A DNA stretch of 64,000 nt from an uncultured Oscillospiraceae bacterium (GTDB lineage: Bacteria > Bacillota > Clostridia > Oscillospirales > Oscillospiraceae): contig CAKUDE010000001.1 of assembly GCA_934645175.1 (NCBI GenBank), forward strand, positions 66,745 through 130,744. Direction: 5' to 3'. A program made the translations under genes and the position numbers. Positions within the stretch are counted from its first letter, which is position 1; each line of letters begins with the position of its first letter. Below, one piece after another: positions 51,659 to 61,268 of this stretch. The notes under the pieces are model-generated. The model did no database searches and was not told the origin of the DNA. It was given only the letters and a program-made list of their open reading frames with translations.

Positions 51659-53572
51659 ATGGCTGAAAAGGACACCGAACGCACACAGCGGCCCGCACAC
51701 GGCCCCGGCTCCGGCGGCCCCGGCGGACGCTTCTCGCGCAAGCAGGAAAAGCCGAAGGATCTGAAAAAGTCCGTCTCCCGTCTTCTGGGCTATCTCTCGG
51801 CCTCGCGGCCCCTGCTGATCGCCCTTCTGGTATTCGTAGTCGCCTCGACGCTGTTCCACCTGTGGTCGAACGTGCTGGTCAAGGACGTCATCGCCGCCCT
51901 TGGCAGCTACGACGTCGATCAGGAAAAATTTACCGTTGACCCCGATCAGGCCAAATTCGCGCTTTCCCTGGGCCTGCTTCTGCTGAGCTATGTGCTCTAT
52001 TGCGTGCTGCAATACTTTTCCTCGCGTTTCAGCGCACTGCTGGCCAACCGCACCGTGCGCAAAATGCGCGCCGACCTGTTCGGCCGGCTGGTCTATCTCC
52101 CCATCGGCTACACCGACAGCCACGCCCACGGCGATCTGATGTCGCGCATGACAAACGACGTGCAGAGCGTGCAGCAGGCGATTTCGCAATCGCTGAACTC
52201 GCTCGTTTCGGGCATTCTGACCGTGCTGGGCTGCCTCGGCATTATGATCTGGTATTCGCCTCTGCTGACGCTCATCTCGTTCCTCCTGCTGGGGCTGACG
52301 CTGCTCGTCTCGCGCTTTATGAGCAAGTATATGCGCCCGCTGTTTTCCAAACAACAGAGCATTTTGGGCGCGCTGAACTCCCAGACGGAGGAAAATGTAA
52401 CCGGTTATAAAACCGTCAAGGCCTATCACCGTGAGCAAAAGGCTATGGCGGACTTCGCCGCTGCCAGCGACAGCTATACCAGAACCGCCATCCGTGCGCA
52501 GATCATGGGCGGCGCGATGGGGCCGGTGATGAATTTCATCGGCAACATCGGCTACTTCCTCGTGTGCATCGTCGGCTCGCTGGCGCTTTTGTACCTGACG
52601 AAGATTCCCTTCTTCCGCACAGTCTCCGGTTCCCTGAGCGGCGCGCCGCTCAGCGTCGCCGTCGTCGTGATGTTCCTGACGACCACAAAGCAGTTCACCC
52701 GCCCGCTCAACGAAATCGCACAGCTTTATTCCTCCCTGATTACCGCACTGGCGGGTGCGGAGCGCGTGTTTGCCGTGCTCGACGAACAGCCGGAGGATTT
52801 CTCCAAGCAGGAGGACTTCGACGTCTCCGCCGTCCGCGGCGAGCTGGACTTTGAGCACGTCGATTTCAGCTACGAAAAGGGCAAGCCCGTCCTGCGCGAC
52901 TTCTGCCTGCACGCCGAGCCGGGTCACAAAATCGCCCTGGTCGGCGCGACCGGCAGCGGTAAAACAACCATCGTCAATCTGCTGCTGCGCTTCTATGACA
53001 TCGACTCCGGCACCATCCGCATCGACGGACAGGACATCAGCCGTCTGTCGAAAAACGAGCTGCGCAAGGCCATCTCCATCGTGCTCCAGGACCCGGTGCT
53101 CTTTGCCGACACGATCGAAAATAACATCCGCTACGGCCGCGAGGATGCGACCGACGAGCAGATCGACGCCGCGCTGCGCTTCGCCAACTGCGAGAGCTTT
53201 CTGCGCCGCCTGAAGGACGGCAAAAAGACCGAGCTGACCGAGGGTGCAACGAACATCTCGCAGGGGCAGCGGCAGCTTCTGACCATCGCCCGTGCAGTCA
53301 TCGCCGAGCCGAAAATTCTTATCCTCGACGAGGCGACCAGCTCCGTCGATACCCGCACGGAGAAAAAGATCCAGGATGCGATGGTCAAGCTGATGCAGAA
53401 CCGCACCTCCATCATCATCGCGCACCGCCTGTCCACCATTCAGGATGCAGACCAGATCGTCGTGCTTGATGCGGGCCGCGTCGTGGAGATGGGCAGTCAT
53501 ACCGAGCTGCTCGCGCTCAACGGCGTGTACCGCAAGCTTTACGACACGCAGTTCAAGGGCATCGCGACATAG
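51659..53572 (+). CDS. ABC multidrug exporter subunit B
   Basis: A 637-residue partner. An N-terminal extension of about 35 residues, rich in Gly, Pro and charged residues, precedes six helices and the ATPase. The ATPase has Walker A GATGSGKTT, Walker B LILDEATSSVD with the catalytic Glu intact, and signature ISQGQRQ in place of LSGGQ. The exchange of signature and catalytic Glu with subunit A is as in known heterodimeric exporters. The ATG follows GGAGGAGG. No terminator is visible before repeat cluster 8. Confidence 0.92.
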   Translation: MAEKDTERTQRPAHGPGSGGPGGRFSRKQEKPKDLKKSVSRLLGYLSASRPLLIALLVFVVASTLFHLWSNVLVKDVIAALGSYDVDQEKFTVDPDQAKFALSLGLLLLSYVLYCVLQYFSSRFSALLANRTVRKMRADLFGRLVYLPIGYTDSHAHGDLMSRMTNDVQSVQQAISQSLNSLVSGILTVLGCLGIMIWYSPLLTLISFLLLGLTLLVSRFMSKYMRPLFSKQQSILGALNSQTEENVTGYKTVKAYHREQKAMADFAAASDSYTRTAIRAQIMGGAMGPVMNFIGNIGYFLVCIVGSLALLYLTKIPFFRTVSGSLSGAPLSVAVVVMFLTTTKQFTRPLNEIAQLYSSLITALAGAERVFAVLDEQPEDFSKQEDFDVSAVRGELDFEHVDFSYEKGKPVLRDFCLHAEPGHKIALVGATGSGKTTIVNLLLRFYDIDSGTIRIDGQDISRLSKNELRKAISIVLQDPVLFADTIENNIRYGREDATDEQIDAALRFANCESFLRRLKDGKKTELTEGATNISQGQRQLLTIARAVIAEPKILILDEATSSVDTRTEKKIQDAMVKLMQNRTSIIIAHRLSTIQDADQIVVLDAGRVVEMGSHTELLALNGVYRKLYDTQFKGIAT

Positions 53573-53579
53573 CCCCTGC

Positions 53580-53700
53580 ATCGGATTGCCGCGTCGCTCC
53601 GCTCCTCGCAATGACAAGGAAGGGACTGCGGCAACCGACGTGTCATTGCGAGACCCCGCAGGGGTCGTGGCAATCTCAAGCACCAACGCCTGTCATTGCA
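53580..53700. repeat. Palindromic repeat cluster 8
   Basis: A right half unit (ATTGCCGCGTCGCTCCGCTCC), then a full half unit at about 53641-53677 with GACCCCGCAGGGGTC, then a decayed start TGTCATTGCAGAA. It begins within 10 bases of the exporter stop codon and may substitute for a terminator. Confidence 0.8.
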
Positions 53701-53734
53701 GAACCTACGGCAGCGGGCAGATTCCACGAAATAC

Positions 53735-53764
53735 TTGCAATGTATTGCAGGTCTGTGTTATACT
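53735..53764 (+). promoter_or_regulatory. Promoter of TIGR04255-yugP pair
   Basis: TTGCAA (53735-53740) and TATACT (53759-53764) are 18 bases apart, 60 bases before the start codon. Confidence 0.55.
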
Positions 53765-53823
53765 ACCGGTGAGCCGATCGCGAAAAGGTGATCCAATTCT
53801 ATAAAAAGGGAGGAAGTCTTCCC

Positions 53824-54570
53824 ATGAATCCCGAACAGATGCATTGTTCCTACCAACGGCCTCAGCTTATGGAGGTTATCTGCCAGCTTCGCTTCCCGAC
53901 GATTCTTTCGATCGGCGCAAGCGACCCCGTGGCATTTCAGGAAAAGGTTCGCGCGCAATATCCGCGCTTTCAGTCCGGTACGGCGGCGGACGGTGCGCAG
54001 AGCGGCCGCAGCTACCAGTTCATCTCCGTCGAGGGCCGCTGGAAGGTCAGTCTGACCAGCTCTTTCCTCGCGCTGTCCACAATGAATTACCGCGGCTGGG
54101 CGGAGTTTGCCGCGCGGCTCGACGAGCTGCTTGTCGGCTTTATCGAGGTCTATCGGCCGGAGTTTTTCGAGCGCGTCGGCCTGCGCTATATCAACGCGTT
54201 TTCGCGCGGGGCGCTCGGTCTGGGCGCGACGCCCTTTTGCGAGCTGTTCAGTCCTGCCTACCTGGGGCTGCTGTCCGCGCCCGGTGCGCGCGAGGCGGAT
54301 TTTACCCGCGCGGCGCAGGATGCCGAGCTGGGGCTTCCCGGCGGCGGCAGAGCGAAGCTGCACTGCGGCCCCGGCCGCGTCAAGCGCGGCGCGTCGGAGG
54401 ATCCGGAGGTCAAGTATCTGCTGGATATCGACTGCTTCCTCGGCGGACGCGTGGAGCTGTATCGATGCGCCCCGGCGCTGAATCAGCTTCATGAGGGCGC
54501 CTACGGCCTGTTCCGCGCTGCGCTGACCGAACGGCTGCATCAGGCGTTGGGCCCGCTTGAAGTCATGTAA
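53824..54570 (+). CDS. TIGR04255-like protein
   Basis: A 248-residue soluble protein resembling the sporadically distributed TIGR04255 family. The N-terminal YQRPQLMEVICQLRFP block (about 9-24) and the ERVGLRYINAF segment in the middle are the recognisable features. The family has no established function. GGGAGGAAG precedes the ATG. It is followed after 10 bases by the YugP-type protease, so the two are co-transcribed. The loop near 170-200 (GGGRAKLHCGPGRVKRG) is glycine-rich. Confidence 0.7.
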   Translation: MNPEQMHCSYQRPQLMEVICQLRFPTILSIGASDPVAFQEKVRAQYPRFQSGTAADGAQSGRSYQFISVEGRWKVSLTSSFLALSTMNYRGWAEFAARLDELLVGFIEVYRPEFFERVGLRYINAFSRGALGLGATPFCELFSPAYLGLLSAPGAREADFTRAAQDAELGLPGGGRAKLHCGPGRVKRGASEDPEVKYLLDIDCFLGGRVELYRCAPALNQLHEGAYGLFRAALTERLHQALGPLEVM

Positions 54571-54580
54571 GGAGGACTTT

Positions 54581-55318
54581 ATGCCATTTTTCTTTTACTA
54601 CGACTGGCTGTATCTCGTTCTGGTGCTCCCGGCGGTGCTGTTTTCCCTCATTGCAAGCGCCCGCGTCAACAGTACCTTCCGCAAATACGGCAGCGTGCGC
54701 AACGCGCGCGGCATGACCGGTGCAGACGCCGCCCGTGCGGTTCTGAACGCCAACGGTGTCAGCGGCGTGCGCATTGAGCGCGTTTCCGGCGAGCTGACCG
54801 ACCACTATGACCCGAAAACGAACGTCATTCGTCTGTCGGACAGCGTGTATGACGCGCCGACGCCCGCCGCCGTCGGCGTCGCGGCGCATGAGGCCGGCCA
54901 CGCCGTGCAGTATGCGCAGAACTATGCGCCCATTCGCTTCCGCACGGCGATCGTGCGCGTCACGAACCTCGGCTCACAGCTCTCGATCCCGATGATTGCA
55001 CTGGGGCTGATCTTCTCCTCCTTCTGCACCTACGGCAGCGCGCTCGGCGATTTCTTCTATTCCGTTGCGCTGTTCGGCGTGCTGCTCTACGGTCTGTGCG
55101 TTGTCTTCCAGCTTGTCACACTGCCGACGGAGTTCAATGCAAGCCGCCGCGCGATGCAGGCCATCCGCGGTACGAATTTGCTTACGCCCGAGGAACAGAC
55201 GGGCGCGCGGCGCGTGCTCACTGCCGCCGCGATGACCTACGTTGCGGCGCTGAGCGTGACGGTCATGCAGTTCCTGCGTCTGTTGATTCTGGTCACCGGC
55301 CGCCGCAGACGCGACTGA
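54581..55318 (+). CDS. YugP-type zinc metallopeptidase
   Basis: A 245-residue membrane protease of the YugP/PF04298 family. Two N-terminal hydrophobic segments precede the zinc motif HEAGH (103-107), and two or three more helices follow. Residues ARGMTGADAARAVLNANG (about 42-59) are typical of the family. AAGGAGG lies before the ATG. Its substrates are unknown; a membrane-protein quality-control role is a reasonable guess. Ends at a strong terminator. Confidence 0.9.
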   Translation: MPFFFYYDWLYLVLVLPAVLFSLIASARVNSTFRKYGSVRNARGMTGADAARAVLNANGVSGVRIERVSGELTDHYDPKTNVIRLSDSVYDAPTPAAVGVAAHEAGHAVQYAQNYAPIRFRTAIVRVTNLGSQLSIPMIALGLIFSSFCTYGSALGDFFYSVALFGVLLYGLCVVFQLVTLPTEFNASRRAMQAIRGTNLLTPEEQTGARRVLTAAAMTYVAALSVTVMQFLRLLILVTGRRRRD

Positions 55319-55377
55319 GCTGTGCAGCGAAAAAGCCGACCCCGGCGGAGCTTGCCCCGCAAGGTTTGAAAATTTTG

Positions 55378-55405
55378 AAAGGCTCCCCATCGGGGAGCCT
55401 TTTTT
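55378..55405 (+). terminator. Terminator after yugP-like gene
   Basis: AAAGGCTCCCC (55378-55388) pairs with GGGGAGCCTTT (55392-55402) and continues in T. A separate GCCTTCCCC/GGGGGAAGGC hairpin lies at about 55461-55482, unrelated to any gene. Confidence 0.9.
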
Positions 55406-55497
55406 CGCCGTGTAGCGGCGGACACCTCATCCTGTCGCGCCACTTCACTTTGCGTCCGCCTTCCCCTCAAGGGGGAAGGCTTTGAGATGTGTCACCT

Positions 55498-55781
55498 GAG
55501 ATTGCCACGGCCGCTGGCGTGGCCTCGCAATGACATAATTGCCGCACTCCCGCGTGTCATTGCGAGGAGCGAAGCGACGTTGCTTTCTCACAACGTGTCA
55601 TCGCGAGAAGTGAAGCGACGTGACGCGCCTGTTATTTGTCATTGCGAGGAGGGTGCAAGCCCGACGTGGCAATCTGATGCGGGATTTTACAGAAGATTGC
55701 CACGGGCGGCAAAGCCGCCCTCGCAATGACAGGCGTCGGTGCACGAGATTGCCACGACCCCTGCGGGGTCTCGCAATGACA
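55498..55781. repeat. Palindromic repeat cluster 9
   Basis: At least five half units in both orientations. They include a composite element (about 55638-55733) with CGGGCGGCAAAGCCGCCC and a final half unit with GACCCCTGCGGGGTC ending TCGCAATGACA at 55781. It separates yugP from the asd terminator and is the second largest cluster of the window. Confidence 0.88.
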
Positions 55782-55782
55782 T

Positions 55783-55815
55783 AAAAAGGCGCCTCATGCG
55801 ACCGCATGAGGCGCC
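55783..55815 (-). terminator. Terminator of lysC-asd
   Basis: A 13-base arm (55788-55800) pairs with 55803-55815 around a tight loop. On the minus strand it is followed by TTTTTAT. Confidence 0.85.
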
Positions 55816-55826
55816 GATATTTTATC

Positions 55827-56828
55827 CTATGAGAGCAGGCACTCCGCAATCTGCACGGCGTTCGTCGCCGCACCCTTGCGGATCTGATCGCCGCAGCACC
55901 AGAGCGCCAGACCGTTTTCGCAGATCAGATCCGGCCGGATACGTCCAACGAGCACGGTGTCGCGGTCGGAGGTATCCAGCGGCATGGGATAAACATGGTT
56001 GGCCGTGTCGTCCGCCAGCGCACAGCCCGGCGCAGCGGCAATGGCCTCGCGCGCGGCCTCGACGGAGACCGGGCGGTCAAAATACAGATTCAGCGAGATG
56101 GAGTGACTGCGCACCACGGGTACGCGCACGCAGGTGCAGCTTACGCGCAGCTCCGGCAGGTGCAGAATCTTGCGTCCCTCATTCTGCATTTTCATTTCCT
56201 CGCTCGTATAGCCCTCGAAGGTCACACCGCCGATCTGCGGAATGAGATTATAGGCAATCTGGTGGGAAAAGACGTGCGGATGCACGGCTCTGCCCTCGCG
56301 CAGGGCATCGATCTGCTCCGCCAGCTCCACGGGGCCGCCTGCGCCCGCACCGGAAACCGCCTGATATGTGGATGCAACCATCGCCTTCAGGTTGCCCAGC
56401 GGCCGCAGGGCGTAAATCGCCATCAGCGCGATGATGGTTGAGCAATTCGGGTTGGCGAGAATGCCCTTGTGCTGCTTCACATCGTCTCCGTTGATCTCCG
56501 GAACGATCAGCGGGACATTCGGGTCGAGACGAAATGCGGAGGAATTATCAACAAACACCGCCCCTGCGCGGGTAATGGCAGGCGCAAAGCGCTCGGCAAT
56601 GTCGTTTTCGGCGGCGCCGAGGACAAGATCCAGCCCTTCAAACGCCTCGTCACACGTCAGGAGGACAGGCAGCTCGCGGCCCTTCCACGCGAGCGTGCTG
56701 CCCGCGCTGCGCGACCCTGCCAGCAGGCGAAGCTCGGCAATGGGGAAGTTGCGCTCCGCCAGTATTTTCATCATTTCGCGGCCAACCGCACCGGTCGCAC
56801 CCAAAATGCCAACGTTATACTGCTTCAT
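55827..56828 (-). CDS. asd: Aspartate-semialdehyde dehydrogenase
   Basis: Asd reduces aspartyl-4-phosphate with NADPH to aspartate semialdehyde, the branch point to lysine/DAP, threonine and methionine. The 333-residue product has the NADP site GILGATGAVGREM (7-19) and the catalytic Cys129 in NPNCST. It follows lysC by 7 bases on the same strand. Length and motifs are normal. Confidence 0.96.
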   Translation of the reverse strand: MKQYNVGILGATGAVGREMMKILAERNFPIAELRLLAGSRSAGSTLAWKGRELPVLLTCDEAFEGLDLVLGAAENDIAERFAPAITRAGAVFVDNSSAFRLDPNVPLIVPEINGDDVKQHKGILANPNCSTIIALMAIYALRPLGNLKAMVASTYQAVSGAGAGGPVELAEQIDALREGRAVHPHVFSHQIAYNLIPQIGGVTFEGYTSEEMKMQNEGRKILHLPELRVSCTCVRVPVVRSHSISLNLYFDRPVSVEAAREAIAAAPGCALADDTANHVYPMPLDTSDRDTVLVGRIRPDLICENGLALWCCGDQIRKGAATNAVQIAECLLS

Positions 56829-56835
56829 AAAAACC

Positions 56836-58146
56836 TCACTTTACAAACGCTTCATACAGCTCGCGCACCGTTTGACCGTAATCCTTGTTTTCCACGCCGA
56901 CAAGAATGGTCATTTCGTCCGGCCCCTGCGCGATCATCCGGATGTTGATGTTTCGTTTCCCGAGCGCATCAAAAATCTTGCCCGAGGTGCCTGCGCGGAA
57001 GGCCATACGACGGCCGACAACCGCAACAATGGCAAGGTTATCCGTAATTTTCAGGTCGTCCGGATGAACGGCCTTGCGCAGCTCATCGGTCAGGGTATAG
57101 GTACAGGGCGACAGATTTTCCGTCGGTACGGCCAGACTGATGCAGTCAACGCCTGTCGTCACATAACTGACCGGAACGGCGTTGCGTTCAAACACCGAGA
57201 AAATGGCGCGCAGCGTCCCGACCGCGCCGGACATCCCGCGCTTGGAAACGGTCAGGATGGAAAAGTCCTTCTTGCCGGCGATGCCGGTAACAAAGCGGTC
57301 GGCCTTCGGCGGCTCCGGGAAGTCGTCACAGACGAGTGTACCCGGGTGCTCCGGGTGGTTGGTATTCCGTATATTCAGTGGAATATTCATTTCTCGCACC
57401 GGGAAAATTGTCATCTCATGTAGCACCTGCGCACCAGCATACGAAAGTTGACGTAATTCTCCGTATGTTGCGCGGTCAATGGTGCGCGGCGCATCGACAA
57501 TGCGCGGGTCAGCCATCAGCATCCCGCACACGTCCGTCCAGTTCTCATAGACCTCCGCGCCGAGCGCGGCGGCGGCAAGCGCGCCGGTAATATCCGAGCC
57601 GCCGCGCGTCAGAACGCGGATCGCGCCCTCCGGCGTGACGCCGTAGAAGCCGGGCGTAACGGCGCAGCCGTCGCCGACGAGCGCACGCAGCGCGGCATAG
57701 GAGGTCTCCTGGTCGATCGTGCCGTCATAGTGAAATGTAAGCCATCTTTTTGCGTCAATAAACGGAAAACCGAGCATTTCCGCTGTCAGGATTGCGGAGA
57801 AATACTCGCCGCGCGAGACTAATTCGTCGCGTGAAATGCCATTTTCCATCCGCGCACGCAGCACCGCAAATTCGGATTCCAAATCCGTCTTCAGTCCAAG
57901 CGCGTCGCGAATGGCGCAGTAGCGCTCCACAATATTCTGCCAGATGTCGTCATAACCGACCCCGTACTGCATATGCGCATAGCAAAGATACAGCAGATCC
58001 GTCACCTTTGTGTCGCCGGGAAAGCGTTTCCCCGCCGCCGAAACCACGACGACACGGCGCGACGGCTCCGCGCGGACGATGCCGAGCACCTTGCGGTACT
58101 GGGCAGCATCCGCCATAGAGGTGCCGCCAAACTTCAAAACCCTCAT
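56836..58146 (-). CDS. lysC: Aspartate kinase
   Basis: A 436-residue monofunctional aspartokinase, the first step of the aspartate family pathway. The kinase starts at KFGGTSM (5-11); GGSDITGALAA is the later substrate-binding block. Two ACT domains occupy about 300-436 and should give feedback control by lysine or threonine. GGGAG lies 8 bases before the ATG. The leader is short and I see no lysine riboswitch. Confidence 0.95.
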   Translation of the reverse strand: MRVLKFGGTSMADAAQYRKVLGIVRAEPSRRVVVVSAAGKRFPGDTKVTDLLYLCYAHMQYGVGYDDIWQNIVERYCAIRDALGLKTDLESEFAVLRARMENGISRDELVSRGEYFSAILTAEMLGFPFIDAKRWLTFHYDGTIDQETSYAALRALVGDGCAVTPGFYGVTPEGAIRVLTRGGSDITGALAAAALGAEVYENWTDVCGMLMADPRIVDAPRTIDRATYGELRQLSYAGAQVLHEMTIFPVREMNIPLNIRNTNHPEHPGTLVCDDFPEPPKADRFVTGIAGKKDFSILTVSKRGMSGAVGTLRAIFSVFERNAVPVSYVTTGVDCISLAVPTENLSPCTYTLTDELRKAVHPDDLKITDNLAIVAVVGRRMAFRAGTSGKIFDALGKRNINIRMIAQGPDEMTILVGVENKDYGQTVRELYEAFVK

Positions 58147-58217
58147 ATCTGTGTCTCCCTTTTCCGGGCGGCCATTGCATATTTTTGCCGCGCCATTGAA
58201 TATGTGCTTTTTGTATT

Positions 58218-58245
58218 ATTATACCGTTTTTGTATATTTTGTCAA
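58218..58245 (-). promoter_or_regulatory. Promoter of lysC-asd
   Basis: On the minus strand a consensus TTGACA (58245-58240) and TATAAT (58223-58218) are 16 bases apart. Confidence 0.85.
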
Positions 58246-58314
58246 GCACTATTTTACAAAACCGTCTCCCATGAGCAGTATATGCTTCGCGCACGGAGGC
58301 GTGCGGCACGGGGC

Positions 58315-58343
58315 TTGCTTTTTCTGCAAAAAGGCGCTATGAT
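58315..58343 (+). promoter_or_regulatory. Promoter of dapF
   Basis: TTGCTT (58315-58320) and TATGAT (58338-58343) with a 17-base spacer, 28 bases before the start codon. Confidence 0.65.
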
Positions 58344-58370
58344 GGAGGAAGAAAACTTGCGGAGGCGGCT

Positions 58371-59171
58371 ATGAAATTTTACAAATACTGCGGCGCGGGC
58401 AACGACTTCGTGCTCCTGCCGAACCTCGACCGTTCGATTTCACCGAACGACTATGCGGCGCTGGCGGTGCGCCTGTGCGACCGACATTTCGGCATCGGCG
58501 CGGACGGCCTGATGATCGTGGAGCCGCCGGAGCACGGCGGCGACTGCAAAATGGTTTTTTATAACAACGACGGCTCGACGGCCGAGATGTGCGGCAACGG
58601 CGCGCGCTGCATCTGCCGCTTCTGCCACGACACGGGGCTTTCCGGCACGATTCAACACATAGAAACGCCCTCGGGGGCGGTCGTCGGCGAACGTATCGAC
58701 AAGTCGCATTACAAAATCGAATTGACCGCCCCCACAGAGGTGAAGCGCGGCCTGTGTATCGAGGAAACGGTGTGCGACTATATCGAGCTGGGCGACCCCG
58801 GTATTCCGCATGCCGTCGTGCCCTGCGAGACAGTCCCGGAGCGCACTCTGCGCAGCCTCGCCGAACGTCTGCGCCACAGCCCGAGCTTCCCGCGCGGCGC
58901 GAACGTCAATTTCTGCGCCGTAACCGCGCCGAACGAGCTGCGGCTGCTGACGTATGAGCGCGGCGTAGAGGATTTCACGCTGGCCTGCGGCACCGGTACG
59001 GGCGCAAGCGTGCTTGCCATGACGCTGCGCGGCGCGGTTACGGGTGTACGGACGCGCGTCGTGACCGACGGCGGCGTGCTGTTTGTCGACGTTCTGCGTG
59101 AGGACGGCCGCACGCGCCTTTTTCTGACCGGTGAGGCGCTATGCGTTTTCACCGGCGAAACGGGAGACTGA
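58371..59171 (+). CDS. dapF: Diaminopimelate epimerase
   Basis: DapF converts LL- to meso-diaminopimelate for lysine and peptidoglycan. The 266-residue product carries the two active-site cysteines: Cys74 in MCGNGARC and Cys206 in ACGTGTGA. GGAGG lies before the ATG. It is divergent from lysC-asd, so three genes of the DAP branch share one intergenic region. Confidence 0.96.
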   Translation: MKFYKYCGAGNDFVLLPNLDRSISPNDYAALAVRLCDRHFGIGADGLMIVEPPEHGGDCKMVFYNNDGSTAEMCGNGARCICRFCHDTGLSGTIQHIETPSGAVVGERIDKSHYKIELTAPTEVKRGLCIEETVCDYIELGDPGIPHAVVPCETVPERTLRSLAERLRHSPSFPRGANVNFCAVTAPNELRLLTYERGVEDFTLACGTGTGASVLAMTLRGAVTGVRTRVVTDGGVLFVDVLREDGRTRLFLTGEALCVFTGETGD

Positions 59172-59290
59172 AGCTTCGACGGCTCTTACTTACGGGAGGA
59201 CGGTCTCCGGCAGCGGGAGAAACTGCCGTTGCACCGCTTTCCCCTCCCTGCAACAGCATTTCCGGCTATGTCTGCCGCATAAAACGCATA

Positions 59291-59330
59291 AAAACAGGGC
59301 GGCGCTTTTCGGTGCCGTCCTGTTTTTTTA
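59291..59330. terminator. Terminator between dapF and glycosyltransferase
   Basis: AAAACAGG plus GCGGC pairs with GCCGTCCTGTTTT (one G-T pair) and ends in T7 on the plus strand; the A-run gives a T-run on the minus strand, so both convergent genes can use it. Confidence 0.8.
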
Positions 59331-59344
59331 TTGCCCGACCGGGT

Positions 59345-60589
59345 TCAGCGGTCGGCACTTTCTTTGATTTGCGCGAGCGTCATGCTCTTTTCGTGGGTGA
59401 TGGGCTTCCATTCGACCTTCGAGAACAGTGCGCACAGGCAGATGGGGATGTATGTCAGCATGAACAGCGGGAAGGTGAATACATACAGAATTTTCTTCCA
59501 TGCGGCGCAGTGAATCTGCTTCCATTCGGTAACGGTGGTAATGCCGCCGAGAATGAACAGCGTCAAATATAAGCCCTCAAGCAGCTTCAGCACCGACAGC
59601 ACAATCGAAAGCGTGTCGCCTGCGGCGGAGAAGCTGTAGCCAAAGCCGACCAGGTTGACCACCACGCTGACGGCGGACAGAACGGCAGCCGGCATGATGT
59701 TCATCGCCATATCGTAGCAGGAGAAGCTGCCGCGGAAGATACCTGCAATCAGCTTGCAGCCGTATTTGCGGCAGACCTGCAGATACCCCTTCGACCAGCG
59801 CATACGCTGCCGCCACGACTGGCGGAAGGTCACGGGCTGCTCGTCGTAGAGCACGGCGTTGCGGGCGTAGCCGACCTTGCGGCCGTGGACGACATTGTGA
59901 ATGGTAAACTCAATGTCCTCGGTCAGCAGGAAGAAATTCCAGCCGCCGCATTCCTCGCGGATCTTCTCCGAGAACAGGAAACCCGTGCCGGATACGGCGC
60001 AGGAGCTGCCGATGGCATAGCGCGCTTCGTTGAGGTAACGCGCCTCGCGCAGGAACCACAATGCATAGCCCGCCGTGATCCAGTTGTCGCCGTAGTTTTT
60101 GGAGTTGCGGTAGCAGGTGACGATTTCATAACCGTCGGTATGTACGGCGTTGATCTCGCGAATGAAGTTCGGGTCAAGCACATTGTCCGCGTCGAGCACG
60201 AGGTATGCGTCGTGCGGTATGCCGCTGATCTTTTCCAGCAGGAAGTTCAGCACATAGCCCTTGCCGACACGCACCTTGTCAAAGCGCTCAAAGACGGTCG
60301 CGCCGTGCTCGCGGGCCACGCGGGCGGTTTCGTCGGTGCAGTTGTCCGCGCCGACGTAAATGTCAACGTATTCCGCGGGGTAGCTCTGTGCACGGATGCT
60401 GTCGATCAGGTTGCCGATGACGGCCTGCTCGTTGCGTGCGGCGATGAGAACGGCGATGCGGTGAAGCACCTCCGGCTTATGCTTTTTGTGCCGGTACAGC
60501 AGCGCAATGGGCACATAGACGAACTGGTACGAATAGAAGATGAAAAACAGGATCATTAAGACGGTGTTGATCGTTTCTACGATGTGCAT
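59345..60589 (-). CDS. Membrane glycosyltransferase family 2
   Basis: A 414-residue processive-type GT2. A membrane helix at 8-28 precedes the catalytic domain with AVLIAARNEQ, the DAD metal motif (LDADN), TEDIEF and QRMRW, the set used by chitin/cellulose/hyaluronan-type synthases. Two to four C-terminal helices follow. It probably polymerises or transfers a sugar at the inner membrane face for a surface polysaccharide. The ATG at 60589 is preferred (AAGGAGAA upstream) over the longer frame. No other polysaccharide gene adjoins. Confidence 0.87.
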   Translation of the reverse strand: MHIVETINTVLMILFFIFYSYQFVYVPIALLYRHKKHKPEVLHRIAVLIAARNEQAVIGNLIDSIRAQSYPAEYVDIYVGADNCTDETARVAREHGATVFERFDKVRVGKGYVLNFLLEKISGIPHDAYLVLDADNVLDPNFIREINAVHTDGYEIVTCYRNSKNYGDNWITAGYALWFLREARYLNEARYAIGSSCAVSGTGFLFSEKIREECGGWNFFLLTEDIEFTIHNVVHGRKVGYARNAVLYDEQPVTFRQSWRQRMRWSKGYLQVCRKYGCKLIAGIFRGSFSCYDMAMNIMPAAVLSAVSVVVNLVGFGYSFSAAGDTLSIVLSVLKLLEGLYLTLFILGGITTVTEWKQIHCAAWKKILYVFTFPLFMLTYIPICLCALFSKVEWKPITHEKSMTLAQIKESADR

Positions 60590-60677
60590 TTTCTTCTCCT
60601 TAACGGGCGGCGGCCCGTTTCGCGGATGCTCCGCGAGCCGCACAGCCCGGCGGCGAGGTGTTTTGTTTGGGAACGCT

Positions 60678-61229
60678 TCAGAGCTTTCTGCGCATGAAAA
60701 CCTCGCTGCGCATCGAGCCGTCCTTCAGACGGAAGGCGTCGGGGTGGACTGCCATGACCTCGAAGCCCATCCTGCGGTAGAGCGCAGCAGCACGTTCGTT
60801 GCCTTCGACGTAGCAGAGTTCAAGTTGTTCCACGTTTTTTTCGCGGGCGGCGGCGATCATCTCGGAAAACATGGCGCTGCCGATGCCCAGATTCCAGAAT
60901 TCGCGCAGGAGGGCGATCATTACGACGGCGCGGTGCGCCTCCTTCTGTTTGGTGAAGAACACGAGCTGACAGTTTCCGGCCATCCTCCCGTCCACCTCGC
61001 AGACGATCATCATCGTGTTCGGCGCATCGAGGTTGGCTTGCAGATATTTCTGCTCGCTTTCGGGGGTGAAGGGAAGCTCTTCGGGATAATAGCTCAGGAA
61101 TTCCGTCTCACCGGAGGCGGTATGAAGATACCTGACTGTCTCCTCGGCCTCCGCTATGTCCGGACGCGGGGCGCGGAGCAGAGCCGTGCGTCCGTCTCTT
61201 AGAGAGATTTGTTTCTCGGAAAAACGCAA
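60678..61229 (-). CDS. GNAT family N-acetyltransferase
   Basis: A 183-residue acetyltransferase. The acetyl-CoA pyrophosphate loop is the REFWNLGIGSAMF segment (about 109-121, R/Q-x-x-G-x-A pattern) and the closing ERAAALYRRMGFEVMA follows. The substrate is unknown. The start is a TTG at 61229 with AGGAG 7 bases upstream. It has its own promoter at 61269-61297 and is divergent from dus. Confidence 0.85.
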   Translation of the reverse strand: MRFSEKQISLRDGRTALLRAPRPDIAEAEETVRYLHTASGETEFLSYYPEELPFTPESEQKYLQANLDAPNTMMIVCEVDGRMAGNCQLVFFTKQKEAHRAVVMIALLREFWNLGIGSAMFSEMIAAAREKNVEQLELCYVEGNERAAALYRRMGFEVMAVHPDAFRLKDGSMRSEVFMRRKL

Positions 61230-61268
61230 GAGTATGCTCCTTTCTGTACAGCGGCAGATATTTTACAC

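Noticed and set aside
58147..58370. Lysine riboswitch between lysC and dapF
   Set aside because: The lysC leader from its consensus promoter is only about 65 bases, too short for an L-box of about 170 bases.
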